A DNA stretch of 16,293 nucleotides from JBBRLG01 sp038231495. GTDB taxonomy: Bacteria > Planctomycetota > Planctomycetia > Gemmatales > Gemmataceae. The first letter of the stretch is position 1, and each line of letters opens with the position of its first letter. The notes beneath the pieces are model-generated. The model was not told where the DNA came from, ran no database searches, and saw only the letters and a list, made by a program, of their open reading frames with translations. Shown here piece by piece: positions 6,913-14,355 of the stretch. The DNA is taken from contig JBBRLG010000092.1 of NCBI GenBank assembly GCA_038231495.1, forward strand, positions 1-16,293. The letters are read 5' to 3'. The position numbers and the translations under genes were made by a program.

Positions 6913-8508
6913 ATGGACGAACTGCACCACGAGTGCGGGATTGCCGCGATTTATCACATGCCCGGCAGCCAGCCCTCGCGGTTGGCACCTCTTGCCGGCC
7001 CCGAACACGTCTCCCGGCTCATGCCGCGGATGCTCCTCGACTTGCAAAACCGCGGCCAACTCGCGGCGGGCATGGCTTCCTTCGCCCCCGAGCGCGAAAA
7101 GATTCTGGACACCTACAAGCAAATCGGCACCGTCATCGAGGCGTTTCGCCTTAACCACCAGACCAAATACGACGCCATCATGAAGGAGTACGCGGGCCGG
7201 GCCGCGATCGGCCACGTCCGCTACGCCACCTGCGGCGCCAACGACCGCAGTTACGCCCAGCCGTTCGAGCGGCACCACGGGTGCAAATGGAAGTGGTTCG
7301 CCTTCGCCTTCAACGGCCAGCTCGCCAACTTCGCCGAACTCCGCGACGAACTCCTCACGCAAACCGACTACCACCTTACCCGCAATATCGATACCGAAGT
7401 CATCATGCACTACCTCAGCCACGAGCTGAGCAAATGCGGCGACGACCGGCCCGACCTCGTCAAGGTGTTCGGCAACCTCGCCCGCAAATTCGACGGCGCG
7501 TACAATCTTGTCTTTCTCAACGCGATGGGCGACATGGTTGTGTTGCGCGACCCGAACGGCTTTCGGCCGCTGTGCTATTCGCAAGACGGAGCGTTGTTCG
7601 CCGCCGCCAGCGAGAGCGTGCCGTTGCTCAACCTCGGCTTCACGGACGTCAAGTCGCTCGAACCGGGCACGATGATCGTCATTCAGGACGGCGAACTGCG
7701 CCACGAGCGTTTTGCCGCAAAGGCCGAGCCGAAGCACTGCTTTTTCGAGTGGATTTACTTCGCCAACGTGGCCAGCACGCTCGACGACCGCAGCGTTTAC
7801 CTCACGCGCGCCCGGCTCGGCCAAGAACTGGCGCACCAGGAACGCATCCTCAACACGGTGCCGCTCGACAAGGATACCATCGTGGTGCCGGTGCCCGATA
7901 CCGGCAAGGCGGCCGCCGACGCGATGGCATTTGAACTGGGCGTGCCGTCGGTCGAGGGGTTGATCCGCAACCGCTACATCGGTCGCACGTTCATCGAAGG
8001 CCAAAACCGGGCGGAGCGCGTGCAGTTGAAATATACGCCGTTGCGCGAGGTCCTCGCAGGCAAGCGCGTGCTGCTGATTGAGGACACGATCGTGCGCAGC
8101 ACGACGATGAAAACGCTGCTCCACGACTTGCGCCAGCGCGGCGGGGCGCGCGAAATCCACGTCCGCATCGCCTGCCCGCCGATCCTGGCTCCGTGCTTTT
8201 ATGGCATCGACATGTCCACCGTCCGCGAGTTGTTCGCCCCCCGCTTCATGAAGGGCAACCGTCCCACCGAAGCCGAACAGGCCGCGATGGCCGCGGAACT
8301 CGGTGCCGACACCCTGTCGTACTTGCCGGTCGAAGCGATCGCGCGCTGCATCGGCATCGACGTCAACCACCTGTGCCGGGCCTGCCTGACGGGCAAGTAC
8401 CCGACGCCGACCGGCGAGCAACTTTATCAGGTATCGTTGCGGCAGCGCAATGGCACAGTCAACGGCCGTACTTATGAAGCGCTGGCCGCCGCCCACCCTC
8501 ACAGCTGA
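6913..8508 (+). CDS. purF: Amidophosphoribosyltransferase (PurF), Fe-S type, divergent
   Basis: First committed step of purine synthesis: glutamine and PRPP give 5-phosphoribosylamine. The ATG at 6913 was chosen because it puts the N-terminal nucleophile at Cys8 after a short propeptide (MDELHHE|CGIAAI), as in Bacillus-type PurF; the frame runs open further upstream. The glutaminase domain (about 8-260) carries LQNRGQLAAGM, IGHVRYATCG and FNGQLANF. The phosphoribosyltransferase domain has VLLIEDTIVRSTT (387-398), corresponding to the usual VDDSIVRGTT. Cys276, Cys428, Cys488 and Cys491 fall where the Bacillus 4Fe-4S ligands lie. It differs from typical PurF by about 30 extra N-terminal residues before LQNRGQ, a W/F-rich stretch after AQPF, and Ser for Gly in the PRPP loop. 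It is followed by a strong terminator and so is probably monocistronic. Confidence 0.88.
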   Translation: MDELHHECGIAAIYHMPGSQPSRLAPLAGPEHVSRLMPRMLLDLQNRGQLAAGMASFAPEREKILDTYKQIGTVIEAFRLNHQTKYDAIMKEYAGRAAIGHVRYATCGANDRSYAQPFERHHGCKWKWFAFAFNGQLANFAELRDELLTQTDYHLTRNIDTEVIMHYLSHELSKCGDDRPDLVKVFGNLARKFDGAYNLVFLNAMGDMVVLRDPNGFRPLCYSQDGALFAAASESVPLLNLGFTDVKSLEPGTMIVIQDGELRHERFAAKAEPKHCFFEWIYFANVASTLDDRSVYLTRARLGQELAHQERILNTVPLDKDTIVVPVPDTGKAAADAMAFELGVPSVEGLIRNRYIGRTFIEGQNRAERVQLKYTPLREVLAGKRVLLIEDTIVRSTTMKTLLHDLRQRGGAREIHVRIACPPILAPCFYGIDMSTVRELFAPRFMKGNRPTEAEQAAMAAELGADTLSYLPVEAIARCIGIDVNHLCRACLTGKYPTPTGEQLYQVSLRQRNGTVNGRTYEALAAAHPHS

Positions 8509-8531
8509 TTGCCCCGCTGACAGCACCAATT

Positions 8532-8638
8532 CCATCACGAAAACACGAAAGAACGAAAGGCCGAAAAGAAGGGCTGCCCTTTACCTTCCTTTTCCTTTCG
8601 TTTTTTCGTTCTTTCATGTTTTCGTGATGGCATTTTTT
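8532..8638 (+). terminator. Terminator hairpin with 35-nt arms built of ACGAAA repeats
   Basis: Arms 8532-8566 and 8596-8630 match at 31 of 35 positions, and two of the four differences are G-T wobble pairs. The left arm is a near-repeat of ACGAAA units starting with CCATCACGAAAACA. The loop holds a second small stem, AAGGG (8569-8573) with CCCTT (8577-8581). A six-T run (8633-8638) follows on the + strand, giving a classical intrinsic terminator layout between purF and smpB. Its repeat-like composition suggests a dispersed element recruited as a terminator. Confidence 0.8.
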
Positions 8639-8680
8639 CTCCGGCGCGAATGTGCTACGATTCCCGCAGGAGAATCCACA

Positions 8681-9166
8681 ATGACACGCAACCCCAAAAA
8701 AGACGAACCCGATGGCATCAAGGTCGTCAGCCGCAATCGGCGGGCGTTTCACGACTACTTGATTCACGAAACGCTGGAGTGCGGCATCGTATTGACGGGT
8801 ACCGAGGTAAAGAGCCTGCGCGAAGGCATCAGCGGCCTGGAGGAAGCGTACGCCAAGATTGAAGGCGACGAACTCTGGCTGGTCGGCAGCGAAATTCCGG
8901 AATACGCGATGGGCAACCGGATGAACCACAAGCCCAAACGGCCGCGCAAGCTGCTTCTGCACCGCCGCGAAATCGCGGGTTTCGCGGCCAAGGCATCGCA
9001 ACGCGGCTACACGCTGGTGCCCCTGCGGATATATTTCAAGAACGGCAAGGCGAAGGTCGAAATCGCCGTGGCCACCGGCAAAAAGATGCACGACAAGCGC
9101 GAGGCTTTGAAGAAGGCCGACGCCCAGCTGGAAATCCGTCGAGCCATGACCGACCGTAAACGATAA
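8681..9166 (+). CDS. smpB: SsrA-binding protein SmpB
   Basis: Small basic protein that binds tmRNA and delivers it to stalled ribosomes in trans-translation. The ATG at 8681 has AGGAGA 8 nt upstream and gives the usual family length of 161 aa. Family motifs are intact: VVSRNRRAFHDYLI (15-28), GIVLTGTEVKSLREG (35-49), the AYAKIEGDELWL strand, and the C-terminal tail GKKMHDKREALKKADAQLEI. In that tail the common GKKxYDKR reads GKKMHDKR, a small substitution in the part that mimics mRNA in the decoding centre. No ssrA gene was seen in the window. The frame is open further upstream, into the terminator hairpin, which cannot be coding. Confidence 0.97.
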   Translation: MTRNPKKDEPDGIKVVSRNRRAFHDYLIHETLECGIVLTGTEVKSLREGISGLEEAYAKIEGDELWLVGSEIPEYAMGNRMNHKPKRPRKLLLHRREIAGFAAKASQRGYTLVPLRIYFKNGKAKVEIAVATGKKMHDKREALKKADAQLEIRRAMTDRKR

Positions 9167-9196
9167 TCTCCTCGGCAACGAGCGAAAGGATTCGCC

Positions 9197-9628
9197 ATGC
9201 CCTCCCTCCCGTCCGTTAAGTATCGCCTTGTCCTGTCCCGCCTCGCAGTCATTGGCTCGGCGACGCTGGTAGTCGCGATTCTGCTCGGCTGCATGAATAT
9301 TTGCGTGGATCGATCGATCAGCGTAGAAGACGGCATTTGCAAACAGACGGGCACCGTTCCCGTCCAAGGCGCCCAGGAACTGGACGTGTATTATCCCATT
9401 GCTTACAACACCCCCCCAAATCTCCACCTGAAAAGCAATTTTGACGACGCCGTTCCGATCGCGCAGCATCCGGACCACTTCCGCGTGAAAAACACTACCA
9501 ATTTTGTCCGGGAGGTGACTTGGGAAGCCAAGGGCGTCCGGCAAGCGCCGGCTGCCGTGGTAGTACCCGTCACGACAATACCCGTTCAGGAACTGCCACC
9601 CGTGCCCGTACCCATTTCCGGGCGCTGA
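9197..9628 (+). CDS. Small lipoprotein, unknown function
   Basis: A 143-residue protein with AAAGGA 7 nt before the ATG. An N-terminal basic region and hydrophobic stretch (about 15-31) end in LLGC, a plausible lipobox with acylated Cys32; Cys36 and Cys48 follow. The middle (about 50-110) looks like a beta domain: AQELDVYYPIAYNTPPNLHL, then DHFRVKNTTNF and VTWEAKG. The PP-N-L strand and closing W-x-A-x-G recall H-type lectin domains, but this is a weak impression. The C-terminus is rich in Pro and Val (VPVTTIPVQELPPVPVPI), suggesting an extended wall- or periplasm-spanning tail. It lies 30 nt after smpB and 44 nt before the glycosyltransferase, so it may belong with the envelope genes downstream. 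Confidence 0.65.
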   Translation: MPSLPSVKYRLVLSRLAVIGSATLVVAILLGCMNICVDRSISVEDGICKQTGTVPVQGAQELDVYYPIAYNTPPNLHLKSNFDDAVPIAQHPDHFRVKNTTNFVREVTWEAKGVRQAPAAVVVPVTTIPVQELPPVPVPISGR

Positions 9629-9672
9629 ATCAATCGTCCCGTCGTCCCCGGTATGGCTCAGGGAGGCGCATC

Positions 9673-10686
9673 GTGCATTGGGTCGCGCTGGTCGAAAGTC
9701 CCCAACACGTTTGTTGCCGCTACCGCCTGGCCGCATTTCGGCCCTTGCTGGAGTCGTACGGCTATACGTTGGAATTGCGCAAGCTGCCGCGCCGCTGGTG
9801 GTCGCGCCTCCTTTTTTACCGGCAGCTGCACGGGCAAAACGTCATCCTCCAGCGCAAACTGCTGCCGTCGTGGGAACTGGCGCACCTCCGCCGCCAAGTG
9901 CGGCGGTTCGTATTCGATTTCGACGACGCCGTTTTCCTCCGGGACTCTTTCGCGACGAAGGGACTGCACGACGGCCGCCGGCTCCGGCGCTTTGCAACGA
10001 CCGTGCGCGCGTGTGACGCCGTGAGCGCGGGCAACTCCTTTTTGGCAGCCGCGGCGACGCGCCACACCGATGCCGCCCGCGTCCGGGTAATTCCAACCTG
10101 CGTCGATCCAGACCATTATCCAATTGTTTCGTCCAAGCCACAGAGCGGCACGGTAGACATGGTTTGGGTCGGCTCCTCAAGTACCTTGCAAGGGCTGGAA
10201 AAGATCGCCCCCCTCCTTGAGGAATTGGGTCGTACTTTACCGAATCTGCGGCTCAAATTGATTTGCGACCGCTTTCCCCGATTTCAGCATCTGAAGGTCG
10301 TGCCGTGTCAATGGACCGCAGCCACGGAGGCTGCCGAGTTGGGGATCGCCGACATCGGCATTAGCTGGATTCCCGACGATTTGTGGAGCCGGGGCAAGTG
10401 CGGTTTGAAGGTGTTGCAGTACATGGCCGCCGGTTTGCCGGTGGTGGCCAACCCGGTGGGCGTTCACCCGGAAATGGTGCAGCACGGCGAAACTGGCTTC
10501 CTGGCCGACACCCCGGCCGCGTGGACGGCGGCAATCCGGGCGCTCGCCGCCGATCCGTCGTTGCGACGGCGCTTCGGCGATGCGGGCCGACGCCGGTTGG
10601 AATCGCTTTACGGCGTGCGCGCCGGAGCCAACGCTTGGCTGGCAGTGTTGGACTCGTTGGATCAGCGCCAATCCAGGGCGGGATAG
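9673..10686 (+). CDS. GT4-type glycosyltransferase
   Basis: A 337-residue GT-B fold glycosyltransferase, probably using a nucleotide-sugar donor at the inner face of the membrane. The start is GTG 9673, set by a GGGAGG site 6 nt upstream. The longer ATG frame at 9520 would overlap the lipoprotein gene and adds low-complexity residues that look like a shadow. The N-terminal domain has ALVESPQHVCCRYRLAAFRP and the strand RFVFDFDDAVFLRD (78-91). The C-terminal domain has VWVGSSSTLQGLEK (165-178) and the donor-site motif KCGLKVLQYMAAGLPVVANP (242-261) followed by GETGFL. In the usual E-x7-E motif the second Glu is Gln249 and the first position is Lys242, a variant seen in some GT4 members. A gap of only 36 nt to the double kinase suggests joint action on one glycan. 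Confidence 0.85.
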   Translation: MHWVALVESPQHVCCRYRLAAFRPLLESYGYTLELRKLPRRWWSRLLFYRQLHGQNVILQRKLLPSWELAHLRRQVRRFVFDFDDAVFLRDSFATKGLHDGRRLRRFATTVRACDAVSAGNSFLAAAATRHTDAARVRVIPTCVDPDHYPIVSSKPQSGTVDMVWVGSSSTLQGLEKIAPLLEELGRTLPNLRLKLICDRFPRFQHLKVVPCQWTAATEAAELGIADIGISWIPDDLWSRGKCGLKVLQYMAAGLPVVANPVGVHPEMVQHGETGFLADTPAAWTAAIRALAADPSLRRRFGDAGRRRLESLYGVRAGANAWLAVLDSLDQRQSRAG

Positions 10687-10722
10687 GCGCTTAATTCCAA
10701 GCCCGGACGACGAGGCGGTGCC

Positions 10723-12441
10723 ATGGCGCAGGTGATCGAGCGGAAAAGCAGTTCGGTTCGATGGCACATCGACCCCGACTTTGTCGCTCCTGACGCTCTA
10801 GCGACTACAGGGTTGTTTCACCCAGACGGGCCCTGTGTGCAGGAATGGTTGCAAACGGGCCAGGCCACGCTTGTCAAGCACGGGCCGCACCAGAGTGTCT
10901 ACCACGTCGTCTTGCCCGACCTCGATTTCTACCTCAAGCACTACCGCGTGGCCGACACCCGCGCTTGGCTACGCAGCCTCGTGCGGCCGGCAAAAGCGCG
11001 GCTTGAGTTCGAGCGCACACGAACCGCATCGGAGCGCGGCTTGCCGACGCTGACTCCGTTGGCCGCCGGCGAAGCCTTGACGGGCGACGGCACACGGTCG
11101 AGTTACCTCGTCACCCGTACGCTGCTTGACGCCGTACCGCTAAATCGCTTTCTGGAAGAGACACTTTCCAAGCTCTCCGCCGACAGGCAAACGCGCCTGC
11201 GGCAGCGCATCGCCGTTGTCCTGGGGCAACTGCTCGCGCGCATGCACCAGGCCGGCGTCACCTACCGCGACCTGCACCCGGGCAATCTCCTCCTGCAACT
11301 CGATGCCGAAGATCGGCCCCGGCTTTTCCTGATCGACGTGTACGACGTTGCGTTCGGTCCGCCGTTGTCCCCGCGCCAGAGCCGCGACAACCTCATCATC
11401 TTAAATCGCTGGTTCATGCTGCGTTCGGAACGCACGGACCGGCTGCGCGGTTGGCGTGCCTACCAGGAAGCGCGCGACCGCTTGCCCTACTCGCAGAGGC
11501 TTGCTTGCCCCGGCCTGGACGTACAAGGCACAAGCGACCTCGAACGGGCGACCCTGATTTCTAACCTCCGCTTTTGGCGCAATCTGGATCGGCGTTGTCT
11601 CGAAACGAATCGGCACTTCCGAATTGTCCGCAGCGGTGCGGTGGTCGGGCACGCGGTCACGACCCTGGAATCGGACCTCCTCGCACGCCTCCTCGCCGAC
11701 CCCGACGAACTGTTTCGGTTGCCGGCAACTAAACGCTTGAAGGACTCGCCCAGTTCGACCGTGATCGAACTGCCCGCCCCGACCTCCGGCGGCACAGCCC
11801 TCATTTTGAAGCGTTTCGCCGTGACGCGCTGGAGCGACCCGTGGGTGTCGCTCGTGCGGCACACGCCGGCCCTGCGCTCCTTCGTGTACGGTCACGGCCT
11901 CGGTCTGCGCTGGCTGCCGACGCCGCGTCCCCTTGCCGTTTTGCACCGACAACGGCACGGGCTGCGGTACGAAGGCTATCTTCTCACGGAAAAGGTCGAA
12001 GATGCCGTCGATCTGGTCGCGTTCGTCGCACGCATGACGGGCGACCGCAACGGCCTCCGCCGGTTGATCGCCCTGGTCGCGAAGCTCGTCTGCACCCTGC
12101 ACCAGCGCCGCCTGTCGCACCGCGATCTCAAGGCTCCGAACTTGCTCGTCCGTACGGACCCCGAAACCCTGACGGTGAGCCTGTGGTTCATCGACCTCGT
12201 CGGCGTGCTGCGTCACCGGCGCTTGCCCAAAAGTCGGCGCGTGCAAAACCTCGCACGCCTGCACACGAGTTTTCACGCACACCCCCTGGTAACACGGACC
12301 GATAAACTCCGCTTTCTGCGGACGTACCTGCGCTGGGGTCTGCACGGCAAGCAGGGTTGGAAAAGTTGGTGGCGGCAAATCGACGCGGCGACGCGGGCGA
12401 AGATTGCCCGCAATTTGCGTAACCGGCGGCCCCTGGGCTGA
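10723..12441 (+). CDS. Tandem WaaP/InaA-like kinase (two fused kinase domains)
   Basis: A 572-residue protein with two copies of the small kinase fold of lipopolysaccharide core heptose kinases. Domain 1 (about 50-245) has candidate ATP lysine Lys72 (DFYLKHYR), catalytic loop YRDLHPGN (181-188) and metal-site Asp205 (FLIDVYD). Domain 2 (about 345-550) has Lys363 (LILKRFAV), HRDLKAPN (466-473) and Asp491 (WFIDLVG). Both sets of key residues are present, so both halves may be active, unlike fusions where one half is dead. The second catalytic loop is eukaryote-like. WaaP-type enzymes phosphorylate core heptose on the cytoplasmic face; the acceptor here is unknown. It is probably co-transcribed with the GT4 gene 36 nt upstream. 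The start has GAGG 7-8 nt before the ATG. Confidence 0.82.
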   Translation: MAQVIERKSSSVRWHIDPDFVAPDALATTGLFHPDGPCVQEWLQTGQATLVKHGPHQSVYHVVLPDLDFYLKHYRVADTRAWLRSLVRPAKARLEFERTRTASERGLPTLTPLAAGEALTGDGTRSSYLVTRTLLDAVPLNRFLEETLSKLSADRQTRLRQRIAVVLGQLLARMHQAGVTYRDLHPGNLLLQLDAEDRPRLFLIDVYDVAFGPPLSPRQSRDNLIILNRWFMLRSERTDRLRGWRAYQEARDRLPYSQRLACPGLDVQGTSDLERATLISNLRFWRNLDRRCLETNRHFRIVRSGAVVGHAVTTLESDLLARLLADPDELFRLPATKRLKDSPSSTVIELPAPTSGGTALILKRFAVTRWSDPWVSLVRHTPALRSFVYGHGLGLRWLPTPRPLAVLHRQRHGLRYEGYLLTEKVEDAVDLVAFVARMTGDRNGLRRLIALVAKLVCTLHQRRLSHRDLKAPNLLVRTDPETLTVSLWFIDLVGVLRHRRLPKSRRVQNLARLHTSFHAHPLVTRTDKLRFLRTYLRWGLHGKQGWKSWWRQIDAATRAKIARNLRNRRPLG

Positions 12442-12475
12442 CGGCACTGTTCGGGCGATCGGCCGGGAATCCGCC

Positions 12476-12504
12476 TTGTCAAATAACCGGGCCTGGCTTA
12501 TGGT
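12476..12504 (+). promoter_or_regulatory. Promoter for the lipoprotein peptidase gene
   Basis: TTGTCA (12476-12481, 5/6 to consensus) and TATGGT (12499-12504, 4/6) stand 17 nt apart, 35 nt after the kinase stop codon. This gives the peptidase gene its own start point with a leader of about 55 nt. Confidence 0.55.
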
Positions 12505-12566
12505 AGCCGCCCCCGCTGCGCACGAACCGGGTAAGTTTCTTCGGACCGCGAGCCGCCGAGGTCTGC

Positions 12567-13511
12567 ATGAGCGTTGGTCGTCGGGACAGCTTTGCACATT
12601 TCTGCACGCGCCGCCGCGCTCTGTTTCTGGCCGGCGCGGGGATTGCCCATTGTCTGTCCGGGTGCGATTCCCTGCACCTCTTCTCGCTCAACAAGCAAGA
12701 CGTGAAGGTCGATAACGATCCGACGAAGGCGGGCGCGCCGGCCCTGCCTGCGAAAAATCAATTCCGCATCGCCCCCTATGTGTTCTTCCACGACTTCGAG
12801 TTGAAGCACGACCAACCCCTTTTTCGCGATCTGGAAAGCCTGCGCGACCAGGTTTACAAGGAATTACACCTGCCGTCCGGCACGTCGGCCGTGAAGGTTT
12901 ACCTGTTCGAGAATGAGGAGCGCTACGACCGCTACATGCGCAGTAAATGGCCGGATTTGCCGCACCGCAGGGCGTTCTTCATGGTGCTGCCGACCTCGTT
13001 TGGCGGCGAAAACCTGGTCGTTTTCGCCGTCTGGGGCGACAAGCTCCAGCAAGTGCAGCAGGACTTGCGCCACGAACTCACGCACGCCTTGCTTAACAGC
13101 GTTTTGAAGAACATACCGATCTGGTTGGACGAGGGCTTGGCCGAATACTTCGAGTTGCCGACCGACCGCCAAGGAGTCAACGCAACCCATGTGGAGATGT
13201 TAAGGCACCCGACGGAGGGCGCGTTCAAGCCGGACCTGGGCCGCCTGGAGGCCATCGGGCCGACCGAGTTGGACAAGATGAACCGGCCCGAATACCGTGA
13301 GGCCTGGGCCTGGGTTCACCTGATGTTGCGTACGAAGCCGGAAGCCAAGGCGGTATTGGTCGCTTATTTGCAGCAGTTTCGCAACGGCCGCGAGGTCGGG
13401 TCGCTGGGTCCGAAGTTGGCCGACGTGTTCCCGTCGCCGGAAGAGGCGCTCGAAAAACACCTCGCCCGGTTGGAGGAAATGGAGCGCCCCGCGCCGACTG
13501 CCAAGCCTTAG
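12567..13511 (+). CDS. Lipoprotein zinc metallopeptidase, DUF1570/MA-clan-like
   Basis: A 314-residue protein with a short twin-arginine-like basic start (RRRALFLAGAGIAHCLSGC) and lipobox LSGC, giving acylated Cys33. It is probably anchored in a membrane facing the periplasm. The zinc site is HELTH (169-173), with Glu170 as the catalytic base and Glu189 in WLDEGLAEYFE (186-196) as the likely third ligand. This gluzincin arrangement is found in DUF1570-type proteins common in planctomycetes. The region before it (RIAPYVFFHDFEL, AVKVYLFENEERY) matches the typical preceding domain. Substrate unknown. The C-terminus is helical and charged. An AGG site lies close upstream of the ATG, and a strong hairpin follows the stop. 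Confidence 0.82.
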   Translation: MSVGRRDSFAHFCTRRRALFLAGAGIAHCLSGCDSLHLFSLNKQDVKVDNDPTKAGAPALPAKNQFRIAPYVFFHDFELKHDQPLFRDLESLRDQVYKELHLPSGTSAVKVYLFENEERYDRYMRSKWPDLPHRRAFFMVLPTSFGGENLVVFAVWGDKLQQVQQDLRHELTHALLNSVLKNIPIWLDEGLAEYFELPTDRQGVNATHVEMLRHPTEGAFKPDLGRLEAIGPTELDKMNRPEYREAWAWVHLMLRTKPEAKAVLVAYLQQFRNGREVGSLGPKLADVFPSPEEALEKHLARLEEMERPAPTAKP

Positions 13512-13513
13512 TT

Positions 13514-13536
13514 CGCCGCTTGCGGCTTTGCGTTTT
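13514..13536 (+). terminator. Terminator hairpin with CUUG-type loop (copy 2)
   Basis: Directly after the peptidase stop codon, GCCGC/GCGGC (13515-13526) closes on TT (equivalently GCCG around a CTTG loop) and is followed by TTTGCGTTTT. The 20 bases 13514-13533 are identical to the - strand of 5936-5955. Confidence 0.7.
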
Positions 13537-13560
13537 CAACCCCTCCCCTTCTGGTAGAAT
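13533..13560 (+). promoter_or_regulatory. Candidate promoter for coaB-coaC
   Basis: TAGAAT (13555-13560, 5/6 to the -10 consensus) stands 16 nt after TTTTCA (13533-13538, 4/6), overlapping the end of the upstream terminator. The leader would be about 45 nt. The -35 is a modest match. Confidence 0.35.
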
Positions 13561-13611
13561 AAAGCAAGTCCGTTTCCTTCAGTAAGGTTTCAACCGAGCA
13601 AAACCCGTGTC

Positions 13612-14355
13612 ATGAACCTGCTCGTCACCGCCGGCAACACCAAGGTCTTCATCGACCGCGTGCGCTGCATTACGAACAGCTTCACCGGCCGGACCGGCAC
13701 GGCCATCGCCCTGCACGCCCACGACCGGAGCCATAACGTAACCCTGCTCACGTCGCACCCTGAAGTCGTTGCGGAAATGAGGCAGGTTGCTCCCGTCGAG
13801 CGCTGGACCGTCGTCCGTTATGACACCTTTGCAGACCTCCAAAATCTCATGGCCGAACATTTGCAATCTGTCTCCCTGGATGCAATCGTGCATTGTGCGG
13901 CGGTGAGCGATTACCTGTCGGCAGGCATCTACGGCCCGGCACCCGGCACCCGGTTCGATGCGGAGCGCGCGTCCTGGCACGGAGTGGACGCTCCCCCTGC
14001 CCTGCTCGACCGCTCCGCTGGCAAAGTTAAGAGCGACGAGCCGGAGTTATGGTTGCGCATGGTCCGCGCTCCGAAGTTGATCGATTGCATTCGGAGCGAC
14101 TGGGCATTTCGCGGCGTATTGGTTAAATTCAAGCTGGAAGTCGGCCGCAGCGACGCCGAATTGCTGGACGTGGCGGAACAATCGCGGCTACAGTCGGCCG
14201 CCGACTTGATGGTGGCCAACACCCTGGAAGACGCGAGCCGTCATGCGTTTCTTGGGCCGTTCGCTGGTCGCTACGAACAAGTCAGCCGGGCGGAGTTGCC
14301 GCGCAAGTTGCTCGACGCCATTGAACGGCTGCGGCGAGGGCAGGGACATGGCTAA
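13612..14355 (+). CDS. coaB: Stand-alone phosphopantothenate-cysteine ligase (CoaB-like)
   Basis: CoA synthesis, second of the two steps often fused in Dfp/CoaBC: it joins 4'-phosphopantothenate to cysteine with nucleotide activation. The protein is 247 aa. LLVTAGNTKVFIDRVRCITN (3-22) and SFTGRTG give the Rossmann-like start with the conserved ID-VR-ITN-G pattern. VHCAAVSDY (93-101), KVKS (138-141) and FKLEVG (173-178) follow, and VANTLED takes the place of the usual ANDxS. By recall, AVSDY and the K-S-x-E-LxL--APK-I spacing match the stand-alone CoaB of streptococci and enterococci better than the E. coli fusion. It overlaps the decarboxylase gene by 8 nt (ATGGCTAA), so the two are translationally coupled. 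Confidence 0.83.
   Translation: MNLLVTAGNTKVFIDRVRCITNSFTGRTGTAIALHAHDRSHNVTLLTSHPEVVAEMRQVAPVERWTVVRYDTFADLQNLMAEHLQSVSLDAIVHCAAVSDYLSAGIYGPAPGTRFDAERASWHGVDAPPALLDRSAGKVKSDEPELWLRMVRAPKLIDCIRSDWAFRGVLVKFKLEVGRSDAELLDVAEQSRLQSAADLMVANTLEDASRHAFLGPFAGRYEQVSRAELPRKLLDAIERLRRGQGHG

Noticed and set aside
6610..8538. Very long open frame on the - strand across purF
   Set aside because: It has no recognisable domain, is made of repeated V/A/D/H/R-rich text and mirrors the third-position GC bias of purF.
8656..8661. TACGAT as a -10 for smpB
   Set aside because: The transcript start would fall on the ribosome site, and no -35 is found at proper spacing.
9520..9672. ATG start at 9520 for the glycosyltransferase
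   Set aside because: It would overlap the lipoprotein gene by over 100 nt and adds unstructured Arg/Ser/Thr-rich residues; GTG 9673 has a good GGGAGG site and starts at the conserved first strand.
8459..9736. Long - strand frame spanning smpB, the hairpin and the lipoprotein gene
   Set aside because: It crosses a terminator hairpin and mirrors smpB; no family features.
11401..12597. Long - strand frame across the second half of the double kinase
   Set aside because: The + strand frame carries clear kinase motifs; the reverse frame is composition-driven.
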